This document shows, one piece after another, positions 7,936-16,976 of a stretch of 64,000 bases of DNA. The position numbers and the translations under genes are program-made. The notes beneath the pieces are model-generated. The model was given only the letters and a program-made list of their open reading frames with translations. It did not search any database and was not told the DNA's origin. The stretch is from Paenibacillus antri. Its GTDB lineage: Bacteria; Bacillota; Bacilli; Paenibacillales; YIM-B00363. Location of the stretch: positions 62,001 to 126,000 of the forward strand of contig NZ_VCIW01000003.1 in NCBI RefSeq assembly GCF_005765165.1. Reading direction: 5' to 3'. Positions within the stretch are counted from its first letter, which is position 1. Every line of letters starts with the position of its first letter.

Positions 7936-8502
7936 ATGGATTCGACGACGGTGTTGTGGGAGCTGTTCGCAACGTTTCTGTTGATCGGGGCCGTGTCGTT
8001 CGGCGGCGGGTATTCGATGATCCCCGTCATCGAACGGGAGGTCGTGCACCGGCACGAATGGATGACCTTGCCGGCGTTCACGGACGCTATCGCGGTCGCC
8101 GGCATGTCGCCGGGGCCGATCGCCACGAATTCCGCGATCTTCGTCGGCTTCCGCATCGCCGGCGTACCCGGCGCGATCGTCGCTACGCTCGGAACGATCC
8201 TTCCGTCATTGATCTTTATCTTGATCGCGGCGTCTTTCTTTTATAGAGTGAAAAGAAGCAAGGCGGTAAAGAACGGCTTCTACGGGCTGCGGCCGATCAT
8301 CGCGGCGCTGATCTTCTACGCCGCGACCGCGTTCGCGATCGGCAACGGCGTCGTTCCGACGAGCCTCGAAGCGTTCGGCTGGAAGACGGTCGTCTTATTC
8401 GCGATTTTCGCGGCTTCGCTTCTTGCGCTCTTCAAGTTCAAGACGCATCCGATCGTCGTCATTATCTTATGCGGTCTCGTCGGAGCGGCCGTATTCAGTT
8501 AA
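7936..8502 (+). CDS. chrA: Chromate transporter family protein, C-type half
   Basis: The partner of the preceding gene is a 188-residue membrane protein with its own CHR signature (LIGAVSFGGGYSMIPVIERE) and the matching GMSPGPIATNSAIFVGFR. The two halves show the inverted-duplicate relationship typical of this family. No space separates it from the upstream stop codon. The FGE gene follows 19 bases downstream, so it may be carried on the same transcript, although a functional link is not obvious. Confidence 0.88.
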   Translation: MDSTTVLWELFATFLLIGAVSFGGGYSMIPVIEREVVHRHEWMTLPAFTDAIAVAGMSPGPIATNSAIFVGFRIAGVPGAIVATLGTILPSLIFILIAASFFYRVKRSKAVKNGFYGLRPIIAALIFYAATAFAIGNGVVPTSLEAFGWKTVVLFAIFAASLLALFKFKTHPIVVIILCGLVGAAVFS

Positions 8503-8521
8503 TTCAGAGGGGGCGCTGGCC

Positions 8522-9508
8522 ATGGCGTTTAAAAAAATCGAATCCATTCCCTCCTGCTGCGCCCCGATGCGCGAAGGGGCGGCGCCGAGCGCGGAGCCGA
8601 AGACGGATGTCCTCCCCGGGAACGCCGCGGGGGACCCAGCTCGGGACGGGGGCAAGAATGGCATGATCCGACTTTCCGGCGGCTCGTTCCTAATGGGAAC
8701 CGACGACGAGGAGGGCTTTCCCGCCGACGGCGAAGGACCGATCCGGGAAGTGACGGTCGCGCCGTTCCTCATCGACCCGTACGCGGTGACGAACGACCGA
8801 TTCGCCGCCTTCGTCGCCGATACCGGCTATCGGACGGAGGCCGAGCGGTTCGGCTGGTCGTTCGTCTTCCATCTGCTCGTACCCGAGGAGGTGGCGAAGT
8901 CGGTCACGCAGGTCCCGCGGCAGACGCCGTGGTGGTATACGGTGCACGGCGCGCATTGGGCGCAGCCGGAAGGACCGGGCACGTCGATCGAAGGGCGCGG
9001 CGACCATCCGGTCGTCCATATCAGCTGGAACGACGCGGAGGCGTTCTGCCGATGGGCGGGCAAGCGGCTGCCGACGGAAGCCGAGTGGGAATACGCGGCG
9101 CGCGGCGGGCTCGTCGGCAAGCGCTACCCGTGGGGCGACCTGCTGAAGCCGGACGGCAAGCATATGTGCAACATTTTCCAAGGCAAATTCCCTGAGAAAA
9201 ACAACGCCTCCGACGGCTACGTCGGCACGTGCCCGGTCGACGCGTTCGAGCCGAACGGCTTCGGGCTGTATAACGTCTCGGGCAACGTCTGGGAGTGGTG
9301 CGCCGACTGGTTCCACCCGACGTATCATCGGGAAGCGAATCCGCTGAACCCGAAAGGTCCGCCGAACGGGACGAGCCGGGTCATGCGCGGCGGCTCGTAC
9401 TTGTGTCATAAATCGTACTGCAATCGGTACCGCGTCGCGGCCCGCAGCTCCAACACGCCCGACAGCTCGACCGGCAACGCCGGCTTCCGCTGCGCGGCGG
9501 ACGCATAG
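8522..9508 (+). CDS. Formylglycine-generating enzyme (sulfatase maturase)
   Basis: This enzyme oxidises the cysteine of a CxPxR motif in sulfatases to the catalytic formylglycine, using oxygen. The 328-residue protein has the FGE fold: GGSFLMGTDDEEGFPADGEG near residue 52, then VVHISWNDAEAFCRWAGKRL, LPTEAEWEYAARGG and GNVWEWCADWF. Both active-site cysteines are present as C295 and C300 in LCHKSYCNRYR, the arrangement of true FGE and not of other FGE-sulfatase-fold proteins. The ATG at 8522 is chosen after AGAGGGGG. Two sulfatases with CxPxR motifs lie at 16977 and 35341 and are the likely clients. Confidence 0.93.
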   Translation: MAFKKIESIPSCCAPMREGAAPSAEPKTDVLPGNAAGDPARDGGKNGMIRLSGGSFLMGTDDEEGFPADGEGPIREVTVAPFLIDPYAVTNDRFAAFVADTGYRTEAERFGWSFVFHLLVPEEVAKSVTQVPRQTPWWYTVHGAHWAQPEGPGTSIEGRGDHPVVHISWNDAEAFCRWAGKRLPTEAEWEYAARGGLVGKRYPWGDLLKPDGKHMCNIFQGKFPEKNNASDGYVGTCPVDAFEPNGFGLYNVSGNVWEWCADWFHPTYHREANPLNPKGPPNGTSRVMRGGSYLCHKSYCNRYRVAARSSNTPDSSTGNAGFRCAADA

Positions 9509-9578
9509 GAGGCGGAAGACCGGCTGCATCTGGTTTATGCTCCTTCATGTGCGCATCGTTAACGCAATCCGACGACCG

Positions 9579-9600
9579 AACCGCCGCAAGGCGGTTTTTC
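9579..9600 (+). terminator. Rho-independent terminator after the FGE gene
   Basis: The arms AACCGCC and GGCGGTT round a GCAA loop are followed by TTTTTC. This ends the chrA-FGE transcription unit. Confidence 0.8.
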
Positions 9601-9687
9601 TTATGTCGTCCGAGAAGGCTCGCATGGTTCGCCCCTTCTTGTTACATGCTAGCCAATAGCAGATGTTAACAAAAGGAGATATGCATC

Positions 9688-12600
9688 ATGGGCGGCACAG
9701 GAACGACGAATGGCGATTTCAAACCGAAGTACGCGTACGACGAATGGTCGGTCGTCGAAGACGGATGGGACGAGGAGACGAACCTCGTGGACGAAACGAT
9801 CTTCAGTCTCGGCAACGGGTACCTCGGCATGCGGGGCAATCTCGAGGAAGGGTTCCGCGGAGCGGAAGGGCGTTCGACGCGCGGGACGTACATTAATGGG
9901 TTCTACGAAACCGAGCCGATCCGATATCCGGAGGACGCGTACGGATACGCGAGGGTCGGCCAGACGATGCTGAACGTCGCCGACGCGAGAGGGATCGAGC
10001 TGTACGTCGACGGCGAACGCGTCGACCTGTTCGCATGCAAGCTGCTCGACTTTAAGCGAACGCTCGATTTTCGCAGAGGTACGCTCGCGCGGACGATGCG
10101 GCTCGAGCTGTCGAACGGGAACAAGGTGGACGTGCGCGTCGAACGGCTGGTCAGCTTGACGCGCAAGCATGTCGCGGCCATTCGGTACGAGGTGACGACG
10201 GTCGACTTCCACGGGCTGGTCGGCCTCGTCTCGACGATCGACGGCGCGGTGCGCAACCAGGTGTCCAAGGGCGATCCGCGCCTCGGCTCGGCGCTGACGG
10301 AGCCGGCCTTGACGACGATCGATACCGCGGCGGTCGGAACGCTCGCCTTCCTTCACCAACGGACGAAGCGTTCGGGATTTACGATCATGTGCGCGGCGGA
10401 GCACCGGCTGGACGCGGAGGAAGCCGCCTCGATTCAAGCGGAGGCGTCGGCGGAAGGCGCGTCGATTCGGTTCGCGTTCGCCTCGCATCAGGGCGTGCCC
10501 GCGACGCTGACGAAGACGATCGCATACCATACGTCCAAGGAGGAGCCTGGGACGCTGGACGAGCGGAAGCTGCGTCTGGAGACGGAACATTCGGTTCAGG
10601 AAGCGAAGGCGGACGGCTTCGACGCGCTGCTCGAGGAGCAGCGAGCGTTCCTCGAGCGGTTCTGGGAGCGGACGAACGTAACGATCGAAGGCGATCCGGC
10701 GCTGCAGCAAGGCGTTCGCTTCAACGCGTTCCAGCTGCTCCAATCGGTCGGCCGGGACGGGGAGACGAACATAAGCGCGAAAGGGCTGACGGGGGAAGGG
10801 TACGAAGGGCATTACTTCTGGGATACCGAGACGTACATTTTGCCGTTCTTTCTCTATACGAACCCGGATATCGCGAAGCAGCTGCTGACGTACCGGTACG
10901 GCATCTTGGACAAGGCGCGCGAGCGGGCGCGCACGATGTCGCAGAAGGGCGCGTTGTTCGCGTGGCGGACGATCGGCGGCGAAGAGACGTCGGCGTATTT
11001 CCCGGCGGGCACGGCGCAGGTTCACATCAATGCGGATATCGCCTACGCGCTGAAGAAATACATGGCGGCTACGGAGGACGACGAATTTTTGATCGAAAAG
11101 GGGGCCGAGCTCCTCTTCGAAACGGCGCGTTTCTGGGCGGACCTGGGAGACTACATTCCGCATAAGGGGTTCTGCATCAACGGCGTCACCGGACCCGACG
11201 AATATACGGCGCTCGTCAACAACAACGCGTTCACGAACCTGATGGCGAAGGACCATTTGGAATACGCGGCGGCGACGGCGCGTCGTCTGCGGATCGAACG
11301 GACGGACGCGTATCGGGACGTCGCGAGCCGGATCGCGCTGGACGACGCGGAGGTCGACGCTTGGCAGCGCGCCGCGGATCGGATGTACGTCCCGTACGAC
11401 GCGGGGCTCGGCGTGACGCTGCAGGACGACGCGTTCCTCGACCGGGCGGAGTGGGATTTCGCGAACGCCCCGGCGGACAAATATCCGCTGCTGCTTCACT
11501 ATCATCCGCTCGTCATTTATCGGCATCGGGTGCTGAAGCAGGCCGACGTCGTCTTGGCGTCGTTCCTGCAGAGCGACCGGTTTTCGCTGGCGCAGAAGCG
11601 CCGCGATTACGCATTTTACGAGCCGCTCACGACGCACGATTCGTCGTTGTCGCCGTGCATCTACAGCATCGTCGCGGCGGAGATCGGGGACGTCGACAAG
11701 GCGTACGACTTCTTCCTCCGCACGGCTCGCATGGATTTGGACGATCGGAACGGCAACGCGAAGGACGGCCTGCACACCGCGGCGATGGCCGGGACGTGGC
11801 TGTCGCTCGCGAACGGGTTCGCATGTATGCGGGAGCGGGACGGCAAGCTTCGCTTCCGCCCGTCGATCCCGGCGCGCTGGACGGCGTACGCATTCGTCGT
11901 CGCGTTCCGCGGGCGGCTGCTGCGCGTTCGCGTCACGCCGGACGACGCGACGTATTCGCTCCTCGAGGGCGACGACCTGACGATCGAGCACGAAGGCCGG
12001 GAGCTGCGGCTCGCCTCCGGCCGTCCGGCGGTCGTCTCGATGCGGCCCAAGCTCGAAGCGGTCATCTTCGATCTCGACGGCGTCATCGTCGACACGGCTT
12101 CGTTCCATTACGAGTGCTGGAAGCGGATCGCCGACGAGCAGGGCGTGCCGCTCGATCCGTCCGTGAACGAGCGAGTGAAAGGCGTCGACCGGCGGACGTC
12201 GCTCGACATCGTGTTGGAGCGCGCGAGCCGATCTTACGCGGAGGAGGAGAAGGCGGCGCTCGCGCGCCGAAAGAACGAGCTCTACGTCGAGCGGATCGAG
12301 CGGCTGACGCCGGAGGCGCTGCTGCCGGGGATCGAGGCGTTCCTCCGCGACGTCAAATCGCGGGGCCTCAAGACAGCGATCGCCTCCGCGAGCCGGAACG
12401 CGCGGCTCGTCGTCGAACGGCTGGGCGTCGGCGCGTATTTCGACGCGATCGTCGACGCCGGGTCGGTGGCGAAGGGCAAGCCCGATCCGGAAATTTTCTT
12501 CGCGGCGGCCGAGGCGTTGGGCGTGCCGTATCGAAACTGCGCGGCGATCGAAGACGCGGAAGCGGGCATCGCGGCCATCCGGGCGGCGGGCATGTTCGCC

Positions 12601-12771
12601 GTAGGCGTAGGGACGGAGGCGCGCATGCGCGGAGCCGACTGGCTGCTTCCCGGCACGGAGATGCTTTCGCTCGACGAGCTGTCGGACCGGTTTGCCGGCG
12701 GGACGCCGGCGCCGAAGCGGGAGCCCGAGCCGAAGCCGAAGCCGGAGCCGGAGCCTGTAGGCGCGCAATAA
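9688..12771 (+). CDS. GH65 disaccharide phosphorylase fused to beta-phosphoglucomutase
   Basis: The 1,027-residue fusion combines two consecutive steps. Residues 1 to about 780 are a GH65 phosphorylase (maltose, kojibiose, trehalose and related alpha-glucosides). They have the N-terminal beta-sandwich, the (alpha/alpha)6 barrel motif HYFWDTETYILPFF and the general acid E505 in GVTGPDEYTALVNNN. From residue 788 a HAD beta-phosphoglucomutase follows, with nucleophile D795 and acid/base D797 in FDLDGVIVDTASFHYECW, ERVKGVDRRTSL, and KPDPEIF. The phosphorylase releases beta-glucose 1-phosphate, which the mutase turns into glucose 6-phosphate. The protein ends in a Pro/Glu/Lys tail. Which disaccharide is cleaved is not visible. 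Confidence 0.92.
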   Translation: MGGTGTTNGDFKPKYAYDEWSVVEDGWDEETNLVDETIFSLGNGYLGMRGNLEEGFRGAEGRSTRGTYINGFYETEPIRYPEDAYGYARVGQTMLNVADARGIELYVDGERVDLFACKLLDFKRTLDFRRGTLARTMRLELSNGNKVDVRVERLVSLTRKHVAAIRYEVTTVDFHGLVGLVSTIDGAVRNQVSKGDPRLGSALTEPALTTIDTAAVGTLAFLHQRTKRSGFTIMCAAEHRLDAEEAASIQAEASAEGASIRFAFASHQGVPATLTKTIAYHTSKEEPGTLDERKLRLETEHSVQEAKADGFDALLEEQRAFLERFWERTNVTIEGDPALQQGVRFNAFQLLQSVGRDGETNISAKGLTGEGYEGHYFWDTETYILPFFLYTNPDIAKQLLTYRYGILDKARERARTMSQKGALFAWRTIGGEETSAYFPAGTAQVHINADIAYALKKYMAATEDDEFLIEKGAELLFETARFWADLGDYIPHKGFCINGVTGPDEYTALVNNNAFTNLMAKDHLEYAAATARRLRIERTDAYRDVASRIALDDAEVDAWQRAADRMYVPYDAGLGVTLQDDAFLDRAEWDFANAPADKYPLLLHYHPLVIYRHRVLKQADVVLASFLQSDRFSLAQKRRDYAFYEPLTTHDSSLSPCIYSIVAAEIGDVDKAYDFFLRTARMDLDDRNGNAKDGLHTAAMAGTWLSLANGFACMRERDGKLRFRPSIPARWTAYAFVVAFRGRLLRVRVTPDDATYSLLEGDDLTIEHEGRELRLASGRPAVVSMRPKLEAVIFDLDGVIVDTASFHYECWKRIADEQGVPLDPSVNERVKGVDRRTSLDIVLERASRSYAEEEKAALARRKNELYVERIERLTPEALLPGIEAFLRDVKSRGLKTAIASASRNARLVVERLGVGAYFDAIVDAGSVAKGKPDPEIFFAAAEALGVPYRNCAAIEDAEAGIAAIRAAGMFAVGVGTEARMRGADWLLPGTEMLSLDELSDRFAGGTPAPKREPEPKPKPEPEPVGAQ

Positions 12772-12797
12772 TCGGCTATCGACGATGGAAACCCTTT

Positions 12798-12832
12798 CCG
12801 GTAAGATAAGAAATAAACATGAATCTTACCGG
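12798..12832. promoter_or_regulatory. 10-bp perfect inverted repeat before the SGNH hydrolase gene
   Basis: The arms CCGGTAAGAT (12798-12807) and ATCTTACCGG (12823-12832) enclose an AT-rich 15-base loop. The 3' arm runs into the G-rich ribosome site of the next gene, so an RNA hairpin here could hide it. A protein operator is the alternative. No U-tract follows, so it is not a terminator. Confidence 0.55.
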
Positions 12833-12845
12833 GGGGAACGGGCGT

Positions 12846-13496
12846 ATGTTGTTGCGGCAGGGGCAGACGTTGGTCATGATCGGAGATTCCATTACGGATT
12901 GCGAGCGGGCGCGTCCTCGCGGGGAAGGGCTGTTCGGCGCCATCGGCAAGGGGTATGTCGCGCTCGTCTCCGCGTTGCTGAACGAACGGTATCCCGAGCG
13001 GGCGATTCGGGTCGTCAATATGGGGACGAGCGGCAATACGGTGCGCGACTTGAAAGCGCGCTGGGAGACGGACGTCGTCGAGCTGAATCCGGACTGGGTG
13101 TCGATCATGATCGGCATTAACGACGTGTGGCGCCAATACGATACGCCGACGATCGTCGAGGGGCACGTGCTTATCGAAGAATACGAAGCTACGCTCGACG
13201 GGTTGATCGAGCGGACGAAGCCGCTGGTCGAAGGCCTTGTGTTGATGACCCCGTATTACATCGAACCGAACCGGGGCGACGCGATGCGAGCCGACATGGA
13301 CCGCTACGGCGCGGTCGTGAAGCGGCTCGCCGAGAAGCATGGGGCGAGGTTCGTCGACGCGCAGGCGGCGATCGACCGGCTGCTCGAGCACATCTATCCC
13401 GCGACCCTCGCCTGGGACAGGGTGCATCCGAACATGACGGGACACGCGGCGCTCGCCCGCGCGTTCTTGAACGCGGTCGATTTCGAGTGGAACTGA
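12846..13496 (+). CDS. SGNH/GDSL-family hydrolase
   Basis: The predicted esterase or acetyl-esterase has 216 residues. All four SGNH blocks are present: GDSITDCERARP with the nucleophile Ser, NMGTSGNTVRDL with the Gly and Asn, MIGINDVWRQYD, and the catalytic Asp-His pair in WDRVHPNMTGHAALA. There is no signal peptide, so it acts inside the cell; removing acetyl groups from imported sugars is a common role for such proteins. The ATG at 12846 is preferred because an earlier in-frame ATG (12819) lies in the loop of an inverted repeat upstream of the ribosome site. A terminator follows. Confidence 0.85.
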   Translation: MLLRQGQTLVMIGDSITDCERARPRGEGLFGAIGKGYVALVSALLNERYPERAIRVVNMGTSGNTVRDLKARWETDVVELNPDWVSIMIGINDVWRQYDTPTIVEGHVLIEEYEATLDGLIERTKPLVEGLVLMTPYYIEPNRGDAMRADMDRYGAVVKRLAEKHGARFVDAQAAIDRLLEHIYPATLAWDRVHPNMTGHAALARAFLNAVDFEWN

Positions 13497-13504
13497 CGTT
13501 GCGT

Positions 13505-13533
13505 AAGGCCGACGGGAATCCGTCGGCCTTTTT
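13505..13533 (+). terminator. Rho-independent terminator
   Basis: A perfect 11-bp stem (AAGGCCGACGG with CCGTCGGCCTT, loop GAAT) is followed by TTT. It ends the phosphorylase-SGNH unit. Confidence 0.8.
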
Positions 13534-13580
13534 CTCCATAGAATACACATATTTCTGACGCACGAAGGGGTAGGGGCGCG

Positions 13581-14864
13581 ATGTTGGTTCATGAGTTTCG
13601 CGAATTGCTGTTGAACGTCTTTATCGTGCTGCTCCCGCTGCTGTTCTACCAGTATGCTTACCGCTGGACGAGCTCCGGCTGGCGGCACGGCGCGGCCGTC
13701 TTCCTGCTGTACGTCGTTCCCTTGCTCTTCACGATGACTTTTCCCGTTTATTTTTTGGGTTCCACCATCGATTTCCGTTCTTTGCCGCTTATTACGGGGT
13801 CTCTCTACGGCGGACCGATAGCGACGACGTTTCTTTTCGCCGCGATGATAGGGTATCGAGACTTCTTGGGCGGGCTCAACATGTTACATTATATGGCGAG
13901 CGTCGCTCCCGCGATATTGCTCCTCTTCGCCGCCCACCGACGGTTCGAACGATTCGAAGGGCTGGGGCGCGTCTGGACGGCGATCGGCATCTGCTTCGTG
14001 CTGCGAATCGGCTCCGTCGTCGTTTACTTCGGACTGCAGGGCGATTTCGCAAGCGCCTTCAACGACAGGCTGTTGCCGCAGCTGCCGCTGATCGCCGCGC
14101 AGTGCGCGCTGATCGGGTTGAACGTCTATCTGTTCGAAGCGATACGCAAGCACCAGCGGATGAAGAGAGACATCTTGGACGCCGAGAAAATGAAACTCGT
14201 CAGCGAACTGGCCGCCTCCGTCGCTCACGAAGTTCGCAATCCGCTGACCGCCGTGCGCGGGTTCATCCAGCTGCTCGGCGACTCGGCGCTAGGCGCGGAG
14301 AAGCGCGCGTCGTATTCGGCCATCTGCCTGGAAGAGCTCGATCGCGCCCAGCTCATCATTTCCAATTACCTCTCCCTCAGCAAGCCCGAGGCGGAGAAGA
14401 AGGAACAGCTTTCCATGAAAGAAGAGTTCCATTACATTGCGAACATATTGAATTCGTACGCGAATTATCAGAACGTGACGATCGTGAATCGCGTCGACGG
14501 CGACGGAGCGGTGTACGGCAATCGGTCGAAATTTCGCCAAGCGATGATCAATCTCGGGAAGAACGCGATCGAATCGACGCCGAGCGGAGGTGCCGTCGAG
14601 TTTTGGTCGTTCGAGAAGGAACAGGGGATAGAGTTGTACGTCATCGATACGGGGAGCGGGATGACCCCGGAACAGATCGCCCGCTTGGGTACGCCGTATT
14701 ATTCGACGAAGGAGAAGGGCACGGGGCTCGGCACGCTCGTTACGTTCAATATCGTCCGCCAGATGGGCGGAACGATCGAGGTGAGGAGCCGCATCGGCGA
14801 AGGAACGACGTGCAAGGTGACGCTCCCGTATTTCGACGAGGGGAATTGTCGGATGAAATCTTAG
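13581..14864 (+). CDS. Membrane sensor histidine kinase (second KinB-like orphan)
   Basis: This 427-residue kinase is built like the one at 5348. About six hydrophobic segments fill residues 5-190 with the same motif variant (TIDFRSLPLITGSLYGG). A HisKA box follows (ASVAHEVRNPLTAVRGFIQL, His near residue 214), then an N-box (INLGKNAIESTPSGG), a G1 box (YVIDTGSGMTPEQIARLG) and GTGLGTLVTFNIVRQMGG. These features match KinB/KinD-like kinases that feed the sporulation phosphorelay. No response regulator is next to it. It starts its own unit after the preceding terminator, with AAGGGGTAGGGG before the ATG. Confidence 0.9.
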   Translation: MLVHEFRELLLNVFIVLLPLLFYQYAYRWTSSGWRHGAAVFLLYVVPLLFTMTFPVYFLGSTIDFRSLPLITGSLYGGPIATTFLFAAMIGYRDFLGGLNMLHYMASVAPAILLLFAAHRRFERFEGLGRVWTAIGICFVLRIGSVVVYFGLQGDFASAFNDRLLPQLPLIAAQCALIGLNVYLFEAIRKHQRMKRDILDAEKMKLVSELAASVAHEVRNPLTAVRGFIQLLGDSALGAEKRASYSAICLEELDRAQLIISNYLSLSKPEAEKKEQLSMKEEFHYIANILNSYANYQNVTIVNRVDGDGAVYGNRSKFRQAMINLGKNAIESTPSGGAVEFWSFEKEQGIELYVIDTGSGMTPEQIARLGTPYYSTKEKGTGLGTLVTFNIVRQMGGTIEVRSRIGEGTTCKVTLPYFDEGNCRMKS

Positions 14865-14955
14865 CCGAAACCCGACGAATTTCGTGTACAATGGGAGGTA
14901 CAACCAGAATCTGCGGGAGAGAGGGGCATTCGAACAAGGGGGGCGGAACGGACGT

Positions 14956-15933
<978 letters not shown>

Positions 15934-15936
15934 CTT

Positions 15937-16968
15937 ATGTACCTGTATGTCGGAAGTTACGAGCAAGCGTCGAAGCCGGGCATTCGCCGGTATCGGTACG
16001 ACGCGGAGAGCGGGGCGTTAACGTACGAGGCCGGATTCTCCGGCTTGGAAAACCCGTCCTTCTTGACGGCGAACCGCGCGGGTACCGCGCTGTACGCCGT
16101 AAGCGAGACGTCGGAAGGGGAGGTCGCCGCGTTCGGGATCGGTCCGGACGGGGAGCTGCGGCCGCTCGGTCGACGATCGACGGGCGGCGCGCACCCGTGC
16201 CATCTGACGTTATCGGAGGACGAGACGCGGCTGTTCGTCTCCAATTACTCCGGCGGGAGCGTCGCCGTCTTCCCCGTCTTGGCGGACGGCTCGCTCGGAG
16301 AGCGTTCGAGCTTGACCTCGCACGAAGGCAACGGCCCGAGAGCGGATCGGCAAGAGGCGCCGCATCCGCATTCGGTCAACCTGACGCCGGACGGGCGCCA
16401 TCTGCTCGTGCCGGACCTCGGCATCGACCGGGTGGCGGCGTACGCGCTCGAAGGAGGGCGATTCGAACGGATCGCGTCGATCGCCTTGGCGAGCGGCGAC
16501 GGACCGCGGCATATGGCGTTCCATCCGACGCTTCCGGTCGCTTACGTCGTGAACGAGCTTTCTTGCACCGTCGCGGCGTTCGGGACGGCGGACGGCGACC
16601 CCGCCGCTTACGCGGCGCTCGGAACGGTCTCGACGCTGCCGGCGGGGTACGCCTTGGACAACACGTGCGCCGACATTCATGTATCGCCGGACGGCCGGTT
16701 CGTCTACGCCTCGAACCGCGGGCACGACAGTTTAGCCGTCTTCAAAGTGCAGGACGAGGGGCGTCTCGAGCCGGCCGGCTTCGCGCCGACGAACGGAAAG
16801 ACGCCCCGGCATTTCGCGATCGCGCCGGACGGCCGGTTCGTACTGGTCGCGGCGCAGGATTCCGACGCCATCCGCGTCTTCGCCGCGGACGCGGCGACCG
16901 GCCGACTGGAGGAAGCGCATCGGTACGATTCGATCCGCCGCCCGGTGTGCCTGACGTTCGTCGGTTGA
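15937..16968 (+). CDS. Lactonase family beta-propeller protein (6-phosphogluconolactonase-like)
   Basis: The 343-residue protein is a seven-bladed beta-propeller of the YbhE/lactonase_7 type. Repeated blades show the family's patterns: LYVGSYEQASKPGIRRY, PSFLTANRAGTALYAVSE, HSVNLTPDGRHLLVPDLG, DIHVSPDGRFVYASNRGHD and HFAIAPDGRFVLVAAQDSD. The known activity is hydrolysis of 6-phosphogluconolactone in the pentose phosphate pathway, although other family members act on different lactones. It sits three bases after glpX and eight bases from the convergent sulfatase gene, with no terminator seen between. Confidence 0.85.
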   Translation: MYLYVGSYEQASKPGIRRYRYDAESGALTYEAGFSGLENPSFLTANRAGTALYAVSETSEGEVAAFGIGPDGELRPLGRRSTGGAHPCHLTLSEDETRLFVSNYSGGSVAVFPVLADGSLGERSSLTSHEGNGPRADRQEAPHPHSVNLTPDGRHLLVPDLGIDRVAAYALEGGRFERIASIALASGDGPRHMAFHPTLPVAYVVNELSCTVAAFGTADGDPAAYAALGTVSTLPAGYALDNTCADIHVSPDGRFVYASNRGHDSLAVFKVQDEGRLEPAGFAPTNGKTPRHFAIAPDGRFVLVAAQDSDAIRVFAADAATGRLEEAHRYDSIRRPVCLTFVG

Positions 16969-16976
16969 CGCGTTCG

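Noticed and set aside
7128-8246. 372-codon frame overlapping the chromate transporter genes
   Set aside because: It is in a different frame from both CHR genes, Arg/Gly-rich and without motifs. The CHR signatures in the other frames settle the coding strand and frame.
9649-12768. Minus-strand reading frame of 1,039 codons
   Set aside because: It is antisense to the GH65-beta-PGM gene. Composition is Arg/Pro-rich with no domain, as expected from a GC-rich codon shadow.
13884-14228. Minus-strand frame of 114 codons in the second kinase
   Set aside because: It is antisense to well-supported kinase domains and has no start signals.
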